A stretch of 64,000 bases of DNA from Sphaerotilus natans (GCF_900156335.1 NZ_FTMZ01000014.1:57604-121603), one strand, 5' to 3'. Positions 25,621 to 32,974 are shown, counted from the stretch's first letter. Notes: generated from the sequence alone by a model not told the origin. Program-made: numbers and translations.

Positions 25621-26007
25621 TCAGACCTCTCCGATACCGGAACCCCCCTTGGAAGGGGCTGTGAACAGGGAATCACTGGGCGTCGAACTACCCGCAGCGC
25701 AGGTCGTGGGAAGGACCCGGGCCGAAGGGGTGGCGCAGGGGAAATCGAAGGCCGTGGGCTCTTCGTCGGGGCCGGCCGGGGTTGCCTCGCTCAGGTCGGC
25801 GCCGCCTGCCCTGCCACCGCGCGCGCCCTCATACCTCGAGCGCTCAGGGGTCAGCTCGCCTGACCCGTACTCGCAGGCCTGCAGCCACCAGGGGGAGGCC
25901 ATGGTGCGCAGCACCTTGATGACCAGGTCGCCCTGCGATGTAGTGCGCCGGTTGATCTCGACCCCGATGTCACCGGCAGGGGTGCGCCATGCGTCTCCGT
26001 TGGCCAT
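25621..26007 (-). CDS. Uncharacterised protein
   Basis: A 128-residue protein with no recognised domain. The N-terminal third (MANGDAWRTPAGDIGVEINRRTTSQGDLVIKVLRTM, quoted in parts: EINRRTTSQGDLVIKVL) looks folded; the rest is low-complexity, rich in Gly, Ser, Thr and Pro. GAGGG precedes the ATG. It lies two bases from the ParB-domain gene and likely belongs to the same transcript. Confidence 0.5.
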   Translation of the reverse strand: MANGDAWRTPAGDIGVEINRRTTSQGDLVIKVLRTMASPWWLQACEYGSGELTPERSRYEGARGGRAGGADLSEATPAGPDEEPTAFDFPCATPSARVLPTTCAAGSSTPSDSLFTAPSKGGSGIGEV

Positions 26008-26017
26008 GGGATCGCCC

Positions 26018-26770
26018 TCAGAACAGCGAGCGCTGGGCGCCCGGTCGGTTGAGTCGCTGCACGACCTTGGCCAGCGAGCGCATGACGTTGGAGGTCAGTC
26101 GCTGATCGACTGTGCGCTGGGTGATCTGCTCCAGGTTGATGCGCTGGGCATAGCGGACCGACCGCACGAACACCAGCACCGGCGTGACGGTGCGGCCCAT
26201 GAACTCCCGTTGGTACACACCAGGCGCTTTGCCCTCGCCCACGCGGCGCAGGAAGAAGCGGCCGCCGGCCCGCCTCTGTGCGTTGATCTGGCTGCGTGCA
26301 TTGGTGCTCATGGCACGGTCGAAGCCGCCCACGCGCTGCACCTTTAGCTGGCTCAGGATCTGGGTGATCTGGCTGGGGCTCATGTTGCCGTAGCGATCCA
26401 GCGTGGCGCCGGCGCCTGGGACGCAGTACCAGCCCGCCGGCAGCAGCCCCGCCTTCTGGAGCGTGTCTTCGATCGCCTTGGCTGCCTTGCGGCTGCCGCC
26501 CTGGGTCTGCGGGCGCATGAAGTACGCCGCCCGATCTTTCACATCCAGCTCGGCCACCAGCTTCTGAGCTGTGGCGGGCACCAGGAACAGCGAGCCCAGC
26601 GCGAACGGGGTCGGCCTGTCGAACTGGGTCCGCATCTCGGCGATCACGGCCTTCTCGGCGTCGCGGCCGGTCTGCGTCAGGGCATCGGCGATGCCTCCGA
26701 AGAACTCGCTGTCCACCAGCCCCGAGAACACGCCTCGCAGCGCGTCAGCGCCTTCAGCGGTCATCTTCAT
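26018..26770 (-). CDS. Uncharacterised phage protein, possibly head-tail related
   Basis: A 250-residue basic protein (DALTQTGRDAEKAVIAEMRTQF near residue 35; many Arg-rich segments to GAQRSLF). The N-terminal helix followed by beta-rich sequence faintly recalls HK97-gp10-type proteins, but position before the terminase argues against a standard tail role. The start overlaps the end of the upstream small gene and has AAGGGGATGG before it. No confident family. Confidence 0.55.
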   Translation of the reverse strand: MKMTAEGADALRGVFSGLVDSEFFGGIADALTQTGRDAEKAVIAEMRTQFDRPTPFALGSLFLVPATAQKLVAELDVKDRAAYFMRPQTQGGSRKAAKAIEDTLQKAGLLPAGWYCVPGAGATLDRYGNMSPSQITQILSQLKVQRVGGFDRAMSTNARSQINAQRRAGGRFFLRRVGEGKAPGVYQREFMGRTVTPVLVFVRSVRYAQRINLEQITQRTVDQRLTSNVMRSLAKVVQRLNRPGAQRSLF

Positions 26771-26963
26771 CGTCCATCCCCTTCGGAGGGCTCTGCGCGG
26801 CCTCCTGCGCGGTTCTGGAGGCCGCCAGTGCGGCTCCAGCTTCGATCGATTCCCGGAAGTCCGGGCACAGCCGCCACATGCACCGCAACTGCACCCGGTG
26901 CCGCTCCGGCCAGGTCAACACCCAGGCCGCGATGCTTTCCGGGCTCTTCAGATCCAGCAGCAC
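26754..26963 (-). CDS. Small uncharacterised protein beside the inverted-repeat block
   Basis: About 69 residues (VLLDLKSPESIAAWVLTWPERHRVQL...GMDDEDDR). GTG at 26,963 is preferred because AGAGAGG lies five bases upstream; a TTG at 26,996 would place the start inside the GTCCAA inverted-repeat block. Ends by overlapping the next gene. Family not recognised. Confidence 0.45.
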   Translation of the reverse strand: MLLDLKSPESIAAWVLTWPERHRVQLRCMWRLCPDFRESIEAGAALAASRTAQEAAQSPPKGMDDEDDR

Positions 26964-26980
26964 CAGCACCTCTCTTCGAT

Positions 26981-27252
26981 CCGTCCAAGCGTCCAACCCT
27001 GGGGGGTCTGGGGTTGGACGGATCTAACTTATTGATTTCATTCACTTCCGTCCAACCGTCCAAGCGTCTAGGCATGAAATGCACACCCACACATGCACAC
27101 ATGCGCACCTGTGCGCCCGCACCTGCACGCACGCCTACGTGTGTGCGCAGGAGAAAACCGGTTAGACGGTTGGACGGTTGGACGGAACCCATACGAATCA
27201 ACGACTTACACACGTCCAACCCCCAGACCCCCAGGGTTGGACGCTTGGACGG
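26981..27252. repeat. ~270-bp inverted repeat with ten mirrored GTCCAA hexamers; candidate origin
   Basis: GTCCAA occurs at 26,983, 26,991, 27,050, 27,058 and 27,214, and its complement TTGGAC at 27,014, 27,170, 27,178, 27,237 and 27,245. All ten are exactly symmetric about 27,116.5. Outer arms of ~40 bp (26,981-27,021 and 27,213-27,252) are almost perfect inverted copies; inner arms keep the paired hexamers with an 8-bp period. The centre (~27,075-27,150) is a run of alternating purine/pyrimidine (CA/GC steps). It begins within the last codons of the primase-helicase gene. Candidate replication origin or partition/regulatory site. Confidence 0.75.
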
Positions 27253-29737
27253 ATTCGCGGGGACGGGGCGCGATCGGCGTGCCCGAGGGTGTGTATCCGG
27301 GGCGGATGTAGCGGTACCCGCGATCGCCTGCTGCGTCGCGCTTCTTCGCCCAGCCGAGCCGATGCATGATCACGCCGATGCGCGAGGCCATCTGCCGACC
27401 GCTGTCGATCTTGTCGATCTGCACGTTGAGGGCGCGGGTCAGCAGCTCGAGCGAGGTGTAGGCGTGCTGCACCTGCCTGGTGTTGGCGTGGTAGTAGCCG
27501 CCCGTCTCGCTTTCGTCATCGAGCCAGACGTGCACGCGGGTCATCCATGGGTCCTCGATCTCGCGGGCGCGCTGCTCGGGCTCGATGTACTGCTCAGCCT
27601 CTTCCCGGGTCGGGTAGTAGCGCTCGCCGGCAGCCAGGCGGTGCATGGCCTCGGCGAATAGCTGCGGCCGCCACTCGGCGAGCTTGTCCAGATCGAGGTC
27701 GCGCCGGATGCGGATCGGCCAGAAGCGCCGCGCCCCGGTCGGGTCCTTGAAATACTCGTCCTGATTGGTGGTGCCTGCCAGCACGCAGGACCGCGGTCGA
27801 TCGACGGCGCGGCGCGCGTAGGGCTCACGGACCCGGTCGACGCGGCTGGTGACGTACTGCTTGACGGCGGTCACCTCCGCCTTGTTGAAGCTATCCAGCT
27901 CGGCGACTTCGTAGAGCCAGACGCCAGCCAAGTTGAGCACTGCGTCCTTGTCGCCGATCTTGAGCGGGGTGTCGGCGAAGGACTCGCCGGCCAGGACACG
28001 CAGCGCGCTGGACTTGCGCCGGCCCTGCTTGCCCTCGAGGATGATCATGTGGTCCATCTGGCATCCGGGCACCAGCACCCGCTGGACCATGCCCATCAGG
28101 AACCAAGTGCCGACCATCGTGTGATACGTGTCGTCCCGGGTGCTGAGGCACTCGTGCAGCCAGTGGCCGAGCCGCTCGGTCCCGTCCCACTGGAGCGACT
28201 GCAGCCAGTCGCGGACCGGGTGGCGTTTGTTGGCCATGCCCACCATCGCGACGCCCGCCGCCAGCGTGCCTTCGCCCTTGATGATCAGCCCGAAGTTCTT
28301 GGCAAGCCACAGGCCCAGCGAGAAGTCGTCGTTCTGGGTCCACTCGCCCAGATCGGGCCCCCATGGCATCGGCTCGAGCTTGGTCAGGCGGTAGGCGAAC
28401 TCGTCGAAGGCGATGCGACCGCAGAAGTCGGGGTGGTGCGAGAGGATCAGGAAGATGTTCTCGCGGCAGTCCACCAGCTCGCCCTTGCGAGTGATGAGCT
28501 GATCCTCCCATTCCTCACCCTCGCGGCGTGCCGGCTTGGATGCGGCCTTGCGTTTCTTCGGGGACGGCTTCTTCGCGTCCTCGCCGGAGGCCGACGAGGG
28601 GGGGGATTCGGGCTCTGCAGGTGCTGCAGGGGGCATTTCTCCCCCTTCAATGGCTGGCGCCGGCAGGGACGGCGCGGCGATCTCTGCTGCCTCGTCCAGC
28701 AGGTCGGTGACGACGGGCATGATCAGCGCCTCGACGTGATCGAGGCCGACCGCCTGGTGCAGGTCGTTGAAGTCGGTGCCGGTCTCCGGCAGATCGGTGG
28801 GCAGCACCATGACGGCCAGGCCGGTCTCGGTGCATGCGGCGCGCACCGCGGCCATCGCGCCTTCGCGGCCCGGGTTCTTGCCCGCGCGCTCGGCGGTCTG
28901 GCGGTCATCGTCAGCACAGACCACGATCGGCAGCGCCGGCCAGCGCTGGCGCACAGCCGCAGCGATCTTGACCAGGTTGCCGGCGTCGAAGCAGACCAGC
29001 ACCGGCAGGCCGGTGGCCTCGTGCACGCTGGCGGCGGTCGCGAAGCCTTCGGCCAGCAGCACCACGCTGGCGTGGTTGAGCTGATCGAGCCCCGCCAGGC
29101 CGAGCAGATAGGCCAGCTCCGACTTGCGGCCACCCGGCAGGAATCGCTTCTCGGCGCCGATGCGCTGCACGTTGAGCAGCACGCCATCGGCGATCGACAG
29201 CATGGGCACCAGCAGCGTGCCATCGCGCAGCATGCGGGCCCCGTGCGCGTGCGCGAGGCCCTTGCGGGTCAGGTACGGCGCGCCCTCGAGCGTGGCCGGC
29301 TGGGCGTCGCTCCAGAGCTCGCGTGCATCCCGGGCTGCGCGGTCCGCGCGCTCGCGGTACTCGGCCTCGGCGCGCAGGCGCTCGGCCTCCTTCCGGGCGC
29401 GATCGGCCGCCAGTTTGGCCGGGTCCGGCGGGGCCGCGCGCTCGCCGGCCTCGGGGAAGCGGAATCCGTTGTCCTTCGCGACGCCGAACAGCGTGCCGAT
29501 GCGCACGCGGGTGACCGCACGCGCGCTGCGCCAGGTGCTGCGGTCCTCGGCCAGGTCAAGCTTGGACCGTGAGCCGGCCCAGTCCATCCAGATGTCCTTG
29601 CCGCGCTCGCCGAGCTCGCTGTAGATCGCCATGGCCAGGCGGGCGCGCTCGTTGTGCCCGCAGTCTGGCGAGATGTGCGACAGCGCCTGCTCGATGAGCT
29701 CGGGCGTCGCCTCCGGGTAGTCGTGTTGGTGTGCCAT
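27206..29737 (-). CDS. Primase-helicase fusion (PriCT, Toprim, VapE/DUF3987-like)
   Basis: An 843-residue replication protein. Residues ~1-95 fit a PriCT-2-type domain (LIEQALSHISPDCGHNERAR). After a charged linker, ~190-330 form a Toprim-like domain (VVLLAEGFATAASVHE, VLVCFDAGNL, PIVVCADDD). A disordered acidic/lysine linker (~370-410) leads to a C-terminal superfamily-3-like/VapE helicase: Walker A LEGKQGRRKSS, Walker B VWLYEVAELDSF, sensor region SCVLAGTTNQDEYF. It would prime and unwind phage DNA. Its last codons form the right arm of the GTCCAA inverted repeat. No strong ribosome site is seen before the ATG. Confidence 0.85.
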   Translation of the reverse strand: MAHQHDYPEATPELIEQALSHISPDCGHNERARLAMAIYSELGERGKDIWMDWAGSRSKLDLAEDRSTWRSARAVTRVRIGTLFGVAKDNGFRFPEAGERAAPPDPAKLAADRARKEAERLRAEAEYRERADRAARDARELWSDAQPATLEGAPYLTRKGLAHAHGARMLRDGTLLVPMLSIADGVLLNVQRIGAEKRFLPGGRKSELAYLLGLAGLDQLNHASVVLLAEGFATAASVHEATGLPVLVCFDAGNLVKIAAAVRQRWPALPIVVCADDDRQTAERAGKNPGREGAMAAVRAACTETGLAVMVLPTDLPETGTDFNDLHQAVGLDHVEALIMPVVTDLLDEAAEIAAPSLPAPAIEGGEMPPAAPAEPESPPSSASGEDAKKPSPKKRKAASKPARREGEEWEDQLITRKGELVDCRENIFLILSHHPDFCGRIAFDEFAYRLTKLEPMPWGPDLGEWTQNDDFSLGLWLAKNFGLIIKGEGTLAAGVAMVGMANKRHPVRDWLQSLQWDGTERLGHWLHECLSTRDDTYHTMVGTWFLMGMVQRVLVPGCQMDHMIILEGKQGRRKSSALRVLAGESFADTPLKIGDKDAVLNLAGVWLYEVAELDSFNKAEVTAVKQYVTSRVDRVREPYARRAVDRPRSCVLAGTTNQDEYFKDPTGARRFWPIRIRRDLDLDKLAEWRPQLFAEAMHRLAAGERYYPTREEAEQYIEPEQRAREIEDPWMTRVHVWLDDESETGGYYHANTRQVQHAYTSLELLTRALNVQIDKIDSGRQMASRIGVIMHRLGWAKKRDAAGDRGYRYIRPGYTPSGTPIAPRPRESVQASNPGGLGVGRV

Positions 29738-29828
29738 GTCGTTTGTGTCTCGACCCGTGCCCGGCGTGCTCTGTGGCGCGTCTCGTGGCCGGGGGTTGGT
29801 GGTGCTGGCCTGTCAGTGGTCCCCGGGG

Positions 29829-29859
29829 AAAAAGCCGCCCCGGGGCCGCTGGAGGCGGC
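29829..29859 (-). terminator. Terminator-like hairpin upstream of primase gene
   Basis: On the minus strand a GCCGCC...GGCGGC stem is followed directly by TTTTT. It would attenuate leftward transcription about 90 bp before the primase start unless antitermination occurs. Confidence 0.45.
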
Positions 29860-29999
29860 GCACCGGGGCGATGAACGCAGTCGCTCCAGACTGCGGCGAG
29901 ACACAGCGCAGGCACAGCGCTGTTGGGTGGAGCGCTGCAGCTCCCTGACCATGCGCGGTCCCCCGAACCCCTCGAGGGGAGGCAGCAGCGCTCCGAACG

Positions 30000-30031
30000 G
30001 AAAAGAGACCCGTCCGGCGAGCGGACGGGTC
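30000..30031 (-). terminator. Strong hairpin, terminator-like on minus strand
   Basis: Perfect 10-bp stem GACCCGTCCG/CGGACGGGTC with a 5-nt loop; on the minus strand it is followed by TCTCTTTT. It could end or pause leftward early transcripts. Confidence 0.5.
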
Positions 30032-30233
30032 AAGACTGGCGACCGCCATCAGCGGTCGGATCCAGCAGCAGCAGTCGAGGTGAGGCCCGGCCGGGTCCGA
30101 AGAGAGGTGATGTGACCACTCGCACGCCCCATGCATGCGGGGGGTCTGGCCGGGCCTCGAAAGGGCGGGCGCTCTGCCCAAAGTCGCAGAATGGAAGTTC
30201 CAGCAACCGCCTGAAACTTTGGGAGAGCTACCC

Positions 30234-30446
30234 ATGAACTTGGACGACCACAAGATCGACATCCCGTGCCCGTCATGCGGCCGCAAGCGCGCGGAGACGA
30301 TCAGAAAGCTGAAGACGAATCCGAAGCTCACCTGCGTCTGTGGCACGGTCATCGACGTCGATGCCAAGCAGCTGACTGCCGGGCTGAAGGGCTTCGAAAA
30401 GTCGATTGCGGATCTCGAGCGAACGCTCCGCCGCATCGGCAAATGA
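30234..30446 (+). CDS. Small zinc-ribbon protein
   Basis: A 70-residue protein on the plus strand inside an otherwise leftward region. It opens DHKIDIPCPSCGRK and continues LTCVCGTVIDVDAKQL, giving two CxxC-like pairs of a zinc ribbon, then a helical tail (GFEKSIADLERTLRRIGK). The same pattern is common in small proteobacterial and phage proteins of unknown function. GGGAGAG lies upstream of the ATG. It is followed 57 bp later by one copy of the duplicated 29-bp hairpin. Confidence 0.7.
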   Translation: MNLDDHKIDIPCPSCGRKRAETIRKLKTNPKLTCVCGTVIDVDAKQLTAGLKGFEKSIADLERTLRRIGK

Positions 30447-30502
30447 CTTCAGCTCAGCCTGGATCTGCGCGGAGTCTTCGAGGACCAGCTTGAGGCTGTA
30501 GG

Positions 30503-30531
30503 CCTGAGGGGCGGTCATCGCGCCGCCCCTT
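30503..30531. repeat. 29-bp hairpin repeat, copy 1
   Basis: Exact duplicate of 31,325-31,353. It contains an 8-bp inverted repeat AGGGGCGG/CCGCCCCT around an 8-nt loop. It follows the plus-strand zinc-ribbon gene and overlaps the stop codon of the minus-strand gene at 30,515. Possible two-way terminator or recombination boundary. Confidence 0.65.
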
Positions 30532-30718
30532 GGCTTTCATACCGACGAACTTCGGTCATCAGCATCACCAGGTCTTCCTGCGTGAGCAGGAGGCGCAGCA
30601 CTTCCCCCTGCACTTCGAGGTTGAGGCCGAAGTGCGGCTGACCATCGCAGTTGCACAGGGGGGTGTTGCCGATGACCTTCGCCGGCAGGCGAGTCGGCAG
30701 CTTGCAGGTGATGCTCAT
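30515..30718 (-). CDS. Small uncharacterised early protein
   Basis: A 67-residue protein starting MSITCKLPTRLPAKVIGN, with two cysteines (LCNCDGQPHF) and a helical end (LTQEDLVMLMTEVRRYESQ). AGGCGG lies before the ATG. It follows the P-loop gene by 13 bases and ends within the first 29-bp repeat with the residues GAAR, the same ending as the Cro-like protein, because the repeat is shared. No family recognised. Confidence 0.55.
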   Translation of the reverse strand: MSITCKLPTRLPAKVIGNTPLCNCDGQPHFGLNLEVQGEVLRLLLTQEDLVMLMTEVRRYESQGAAR

Positions 30719-30731
30719 GCTGACCGCCTGT

Positions 30732-30962
30732 TCAGTTGAGCAGCAGTTCGACCGCGTCACGGTCGCGGCAGCGGATCACGAGTGCTGCGGCATCCGTCTC
30801 CACGGAGACATCCTCGTGCGCCAGGTGCAAGGCGCCGGGGATCAGATGATCAACATCGGAAAAATCCACCACTTCCGTGCATCGGAACTTCTTTTTCAGC
30901 TCCGAAGCAAGCAGACTTTTCCCGGCGCCCTGGGGCGCCACGAGAACCACGGTTCTTTCCAT
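30732..30962 (-). CDS. Small P-loop protein
   Basis: A 76-residue protein with a Walker A motif at its start (MERTVVLVAPQGAGKSLLASEL) and a short alpha/beta continuation (CTEVVDFSDVDHLIPGALHL). It is too short to be a full ATPase but similar mini P-loop proteins occur in early regions of phages. AAGGTG precedes the ATG. It is divergent from the plus-strand gene at 30,987, with 24 bp between start codons. The longer open frame to 31,340 is not used because it would cover that gene. Confidence 0.6.
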   Translation of the reverse strand: MERTVVLVAPQGAGKSLLASELKKKFRCTEVVDFSDVDHLIPGALHLAHEDVSVETDAAALVIRCRDRDAVELLLN

Positions 30963-30986
30963 CACATCACCTTCAGGAGGTTGGTT

Positions 30987-31304
30987 ATGAGCGAGTTCAG
31001 ACACGTCTTTCTTCCCTACTGCCTTGAGCGGCAGGCTGACGGCCGATGGGCTGTCTTGAACCGGAAGTACAAGCCGGTCGGGATGCACACAAGCGCCTAC
31101 GTGAAGTACGAAGACCCGTACCTGATCCGCTTCAAGTCGCCGCTGACCAGCGCGACCCTGCAGGCGCTGTGCGCGCCCGGCAGCGAGTGGAGCGAAACGA
31201 AGGTCTGGCTGTACAACGATGGATGCATCCCGACAGACTCGGCTGCGCACTGGACCGCGTACCAGAAGCGGCTGGAGCGCTTGGCGAACCTGCAGATCGT
31301 GTGA
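30987..31304 (+). CDS. Uncharacterised protein in early region (plus strand)
   Basis: A 105-residue protein starting MSEFRHVFLPYCLERQADGR with the recurrent pattern NRKYKPVGMHT and VWLYNDGCIPTDSAAHW. This arrangement is familiar from small conserved proteins of phages and integrative elements, without known function. CAGGAGG before the ATG supports the start. It lies opposite to the surrounding leftward genes and is followed 21 bp later by the second 29-bp hairpin repeat. Confidence 0.72.
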   Translation: MSEFRHVFLPYCLERQADGRWAVLNRKYKPVGMHTSAYVKYEDPYLIRFKSPLTSATLQALCAPGSEWSETKVWLYNDGCIPTDSAAHWTAYQKRLERLANLQIV

Positions 31305-31324
31305 ACCACGGCTGATCAACGGCG

Positions 31325-31353
31325 CCTGAGGGGCGGTCATCGCGCCGCCCCTT
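31325..31353. repeat. 29-bp hairpin repeat, copy 2
   Basis: Identical to 30,503-30,531. It lies just after the plus-strand gene ending at 31,304 and covers the stop codon of the Cro-like gene. Together the two copies bracket a ~800-bp three-gene block. Confidence 0.65.
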
Positions 31354-31615
31354 CATCTTCATTTGCCGGCTCCGAAGAGGCCGGCATGCACACATCCATC
31401 GCCGGCGCATCAGGGCGCGCCATCAGCTCGGGCCAGATCTCCCACCAGTCGCCCGGGCGCAGCGCCCACCGCATCACGCCGGTCTTCTGCTCAAGCGTCA
31501 CGCATCTCTTGATCGGTATCCCGTCCCTCCGCCAGCCCGATACGGTGGCAGAGGCGACGCCGACGAGCCCTGCCACGGCACTCGTCCCCCCAAGCTGATC
31601 AATCGGATGTTCCAT
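31337..31615 (-). CDS. Cro-like repressor (YdaS-type HTH)
   Basis: A 92-residue protein whose N-terminal HTH (MEHPIDQLGGTSAVAGLVGV, then ATVSGWRRDGIPIKRC) matches the YdaS/Cro type found opposite CI genes in lambda-like prophages. It is transcribed away from cI. A promoter TTGCCA-17-TATCAT on the minus strand ends its -10 box only six bases from the ATG, so the message may be leaderless. The -10/-35 spacer contains a candidate operator. Confidence 0.78.
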   Translation of the reverse strand: MEHPIDQLGGTSAVAGLVGVASATVSGWRRDGIPIKRCVTLEQKTGVMRWALRPGDWWEIWPELMARPDAPAMDVCMPASSEPANEDEGAAR

Positions 31616-31691
31616 GCGCTCATGATAAGGCGCCGCCTAATCTTTGGCAATAGGAATTGCCTACTTGATGTGAAAAAGTGGAGATTGGGCC
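31616..31691. promoter_or_regulatory. cro-cI intergenic switch with two candidate operators
   Basis: Operators: TAAGGC-GCC-GCCTAA at 31,626-31,640 and ATAGGA-ATT-GCCTAC at 31,650-31,664, centres 24 bp apart, matching a TTAGGC-N3-GCCTAA consensus also seen at 32,975 and 33,000. A leftward promoter TTGCCA-17-TATCAT spans the first operator. GGAG precedes the cI start. Confidence 0.7.
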
Positions 31692-32306
31692 ATGCTCACA
31701 GGCCAAGACCTCGGCGCGGCGATCGAGTCCGCACGCAAGATCAAGAACGTCACGAAGAAGGCCCTTGCGGAACACATGGGGGTCAAGCCTCCTTCCGTAA
31801 TCGATTGGGTCAAGCGTGGGACGATCGACAAGGAGAAACTGGCAGCTCTCTGGCGGTATTTTTCAGATGTAGTCGGCCCAGAGCACTGGGGGCTAGAGGC
31901 TTTTCCGTTTCAGCTCCCCGCCGATTCGCGCGGTTCACCTGGAGCACTGGAAATAAATACAGTACAGGATCCTAGACCAATCTCTTGGGAGGACCTGACT
32001 TTGCGCGAGACACCAGACGAGTTCTGGATTGAGGTGCAGGACTGGGCTCTGGCCCCCTACATCTTGAGCCAGGGCGACATGGCGAAAATGAAGCGGAACA
32101 TTCAGCCGATGCCAACTGACATTGTTCTCGTTCGCGACGCGACGGGGCGAATGTATGTCCGCGAGTACAGAGAAGAGCAAAACGGCGAATGGGTGGCCGC
32201 GGCAATAAACCCTGCCTATGCCCACATCACCAGCAAGTCTGGCGGGGAAATTGTTGCTGTGAGCATTGAAGAAAGAAGAATCGGGCGACGTTCCGTCCGT
32301 CAATGA
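31692..32306 (+). CDS. CI-like repressor
   Basis: A 204-residue lysogenic repressor. N-terminal HTH: KKALAEHMGVKPPSVIDWVKRG (~23-44, quoted as two parts of one helix pair). The C-terminal ~120 residues have the general LexA/S24 beta layout (FWIEVQDWALAPYILS..., TDIVLVRDATGRMYVREY, EIVAVSIEERRIG), but I cannot find the usual catalytic serine (in G-D-S-M) or a clear lysine partner. It may therefore not self-cleave in the SOS response. GGAG precedes the ATG. Divergent from cro, which confirms the switch layout. Confidence 0.8.
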   Translation: MLTGQDLGAAIESARKIKNVTKKALAEHMGVKPPSVIDWVKRGTIDKEKLAALWRYFSDVVGPEHWGLEAFPFQLPADSRGSPGALEINTVQDPRPISWEDLTLRETPDEFWIEVQDWALAPYILSQGDMAKMKRNIQPMPTDIVLVRDATGRMYVREYREEQNGEWVAAAINPAYAHITSKSGGEIVAVSIEERRIGRRSVRQ

Positions 32307-32326
32307 CCAATCACAATGGGAGAATC

Positions 32327-32677
32327 ATGATTAAAAAACCAACGAAGCCGGAATATGTAATTGCGGCAATCATCTTAATACTTGGGTCAATTTGGGCTTA
32401 CAACATTCATTCAGAGACTGAAGAAATAAAGGCTGCAGCCAACAGCAATGAAGCCAAACAGATTCAACCGGCAGAAGTTGAGCAGCCCAAGCAGAAATCA
32501 CCTCTTCTTGAGGCCATGAAAAAAGCATCCCCTGCAAGCAGCACTGAAGAACTTCGGTCTCAAATAGATCAAGTCATTCAGGAGACGGCAAAAGCAGAAG
32601 AAGAAAAATGTAAAGCCACACCTGACCCAGAGGCATGCATCATTAAGATTAGAAAACAATTGGGCCTCCAGAATTAG
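32327..32677 (+). CDS. Membrane-anchored accessory protein downstream of cI (moron candidate)
   Basis: A 116-residue protein with one N-terminal membrane segment (YVIAAIILILGSIWAYNI) and a charged, Lys/Glu-rich helical tail ending with two cysteines (EKCKATPDPEACIIK). The start at 32,327 has GGGAGA upstream; an ATG at 32,303 overlapping the cI stop is an alternative. The gene is clearly AT-rich relative to its surroundings and would be expressed with cI in the lysogen. Such genes often serve host fitness or superinfection exclusion; that role is inference. Confidence 0.62.
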   Translation: MIKKPTKPEYVIAAIILILGSIWAYNIHSETEEIKAAANSNEAKQIQPAEVEQPKQKSPLLEAMKKASPASSTEELRSQIDQVIQETAKAEEEKCKATPDPEACIIKIRKQLGLQN

Positions 32678-32898
32678 CCAGTTGCTTTTCGCGGTGTCGA
32701 TGTCTCGCCTGACATCGGCACGCCCCTCCTGAGCAGATCAGAGAGCCATTCCGCCGCGACCGCGTCAGCGTCGTCTGTCATGTGCGCCATCGCACATTGC
32801 CCCTGCAGATCCGTGAGCACCTGCGCCCTTGTCGAGGTGTCTGCGGCGCGCCACAGCAGGATCAAGAGCGCTTCCTTGAGATCGTTCACATCTTTCAC
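32674..32898 (-). CDS. Small uncharacterised protein
   Basis: A 74-residue helical protein (VKDVNDLKEALLILLWRAAD...AAEWLSDLLRRGVPM). A GTG at 32,898 with AGGAGG six bases upstream sets the start. It is convergent with the cI operon, overlapping the accessory gene stop, and divergent from the rightward operon promoter, with which it may share operator control. A perfect TTGACA on the minus strand (32,990-32,995) could be its -35 box. Family not recognised. Confidence 0.55.
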   Translation of the reverse strand: MKDVNDLKEALLILLWRAADTSTRAQVLTDLQGQCAMAHMTDDADAVAAEWLSDLLRRGVPMSGETSTPRKATG

Positions 32899-32974
32899 TT
32901 GGCACCTCCTGGCTGCAGTACGCGCGCCTGCCCGCTTCTGCGGCATCCCCCCAAAGAGGGCCCTCGCGTAAAAA

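Larger units (their letters stand above)
29738..30233. other. ~495-bp intergenic region with stacked hairpins
   Basis: No convincing gene on either strand. It holds three strong secondary structures: a minus-strand terminator-like hairpin at 29,829-29,859, a 10-bp perfect stem (GACCCGTCCG, 5-nt loop) at 30,007-30,031 with TCTCTTTT after it on the minus strand, and an 11-bp inverted repeat GAGGCCCGGCC at 30,082-30,092/30,148-30,158. It separates the leftward early genes from the primase gene, suggesting controlled read-through. Confidence 0.6.

Noticed and set aside
30273..30518. Minus-strand 81-residue frame starting MTAPQAYSLKLVLED at the end of the first 29-bp repeat
   Set aside because: Most of it lies opposite the zinc-ribbon gene, which has a better ribosome site and a recognisable motif. 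It could be a remnant of an older leftward gene, but support is too weak to list.
30963..31340. Upstream part of the minus-strand frame ending in the P-loop protein
   Set aside because: Arg/Val-rich translation without pattern, fully opposite the well-supported plus-strand gene at 30,987; the real start is at 30,962.
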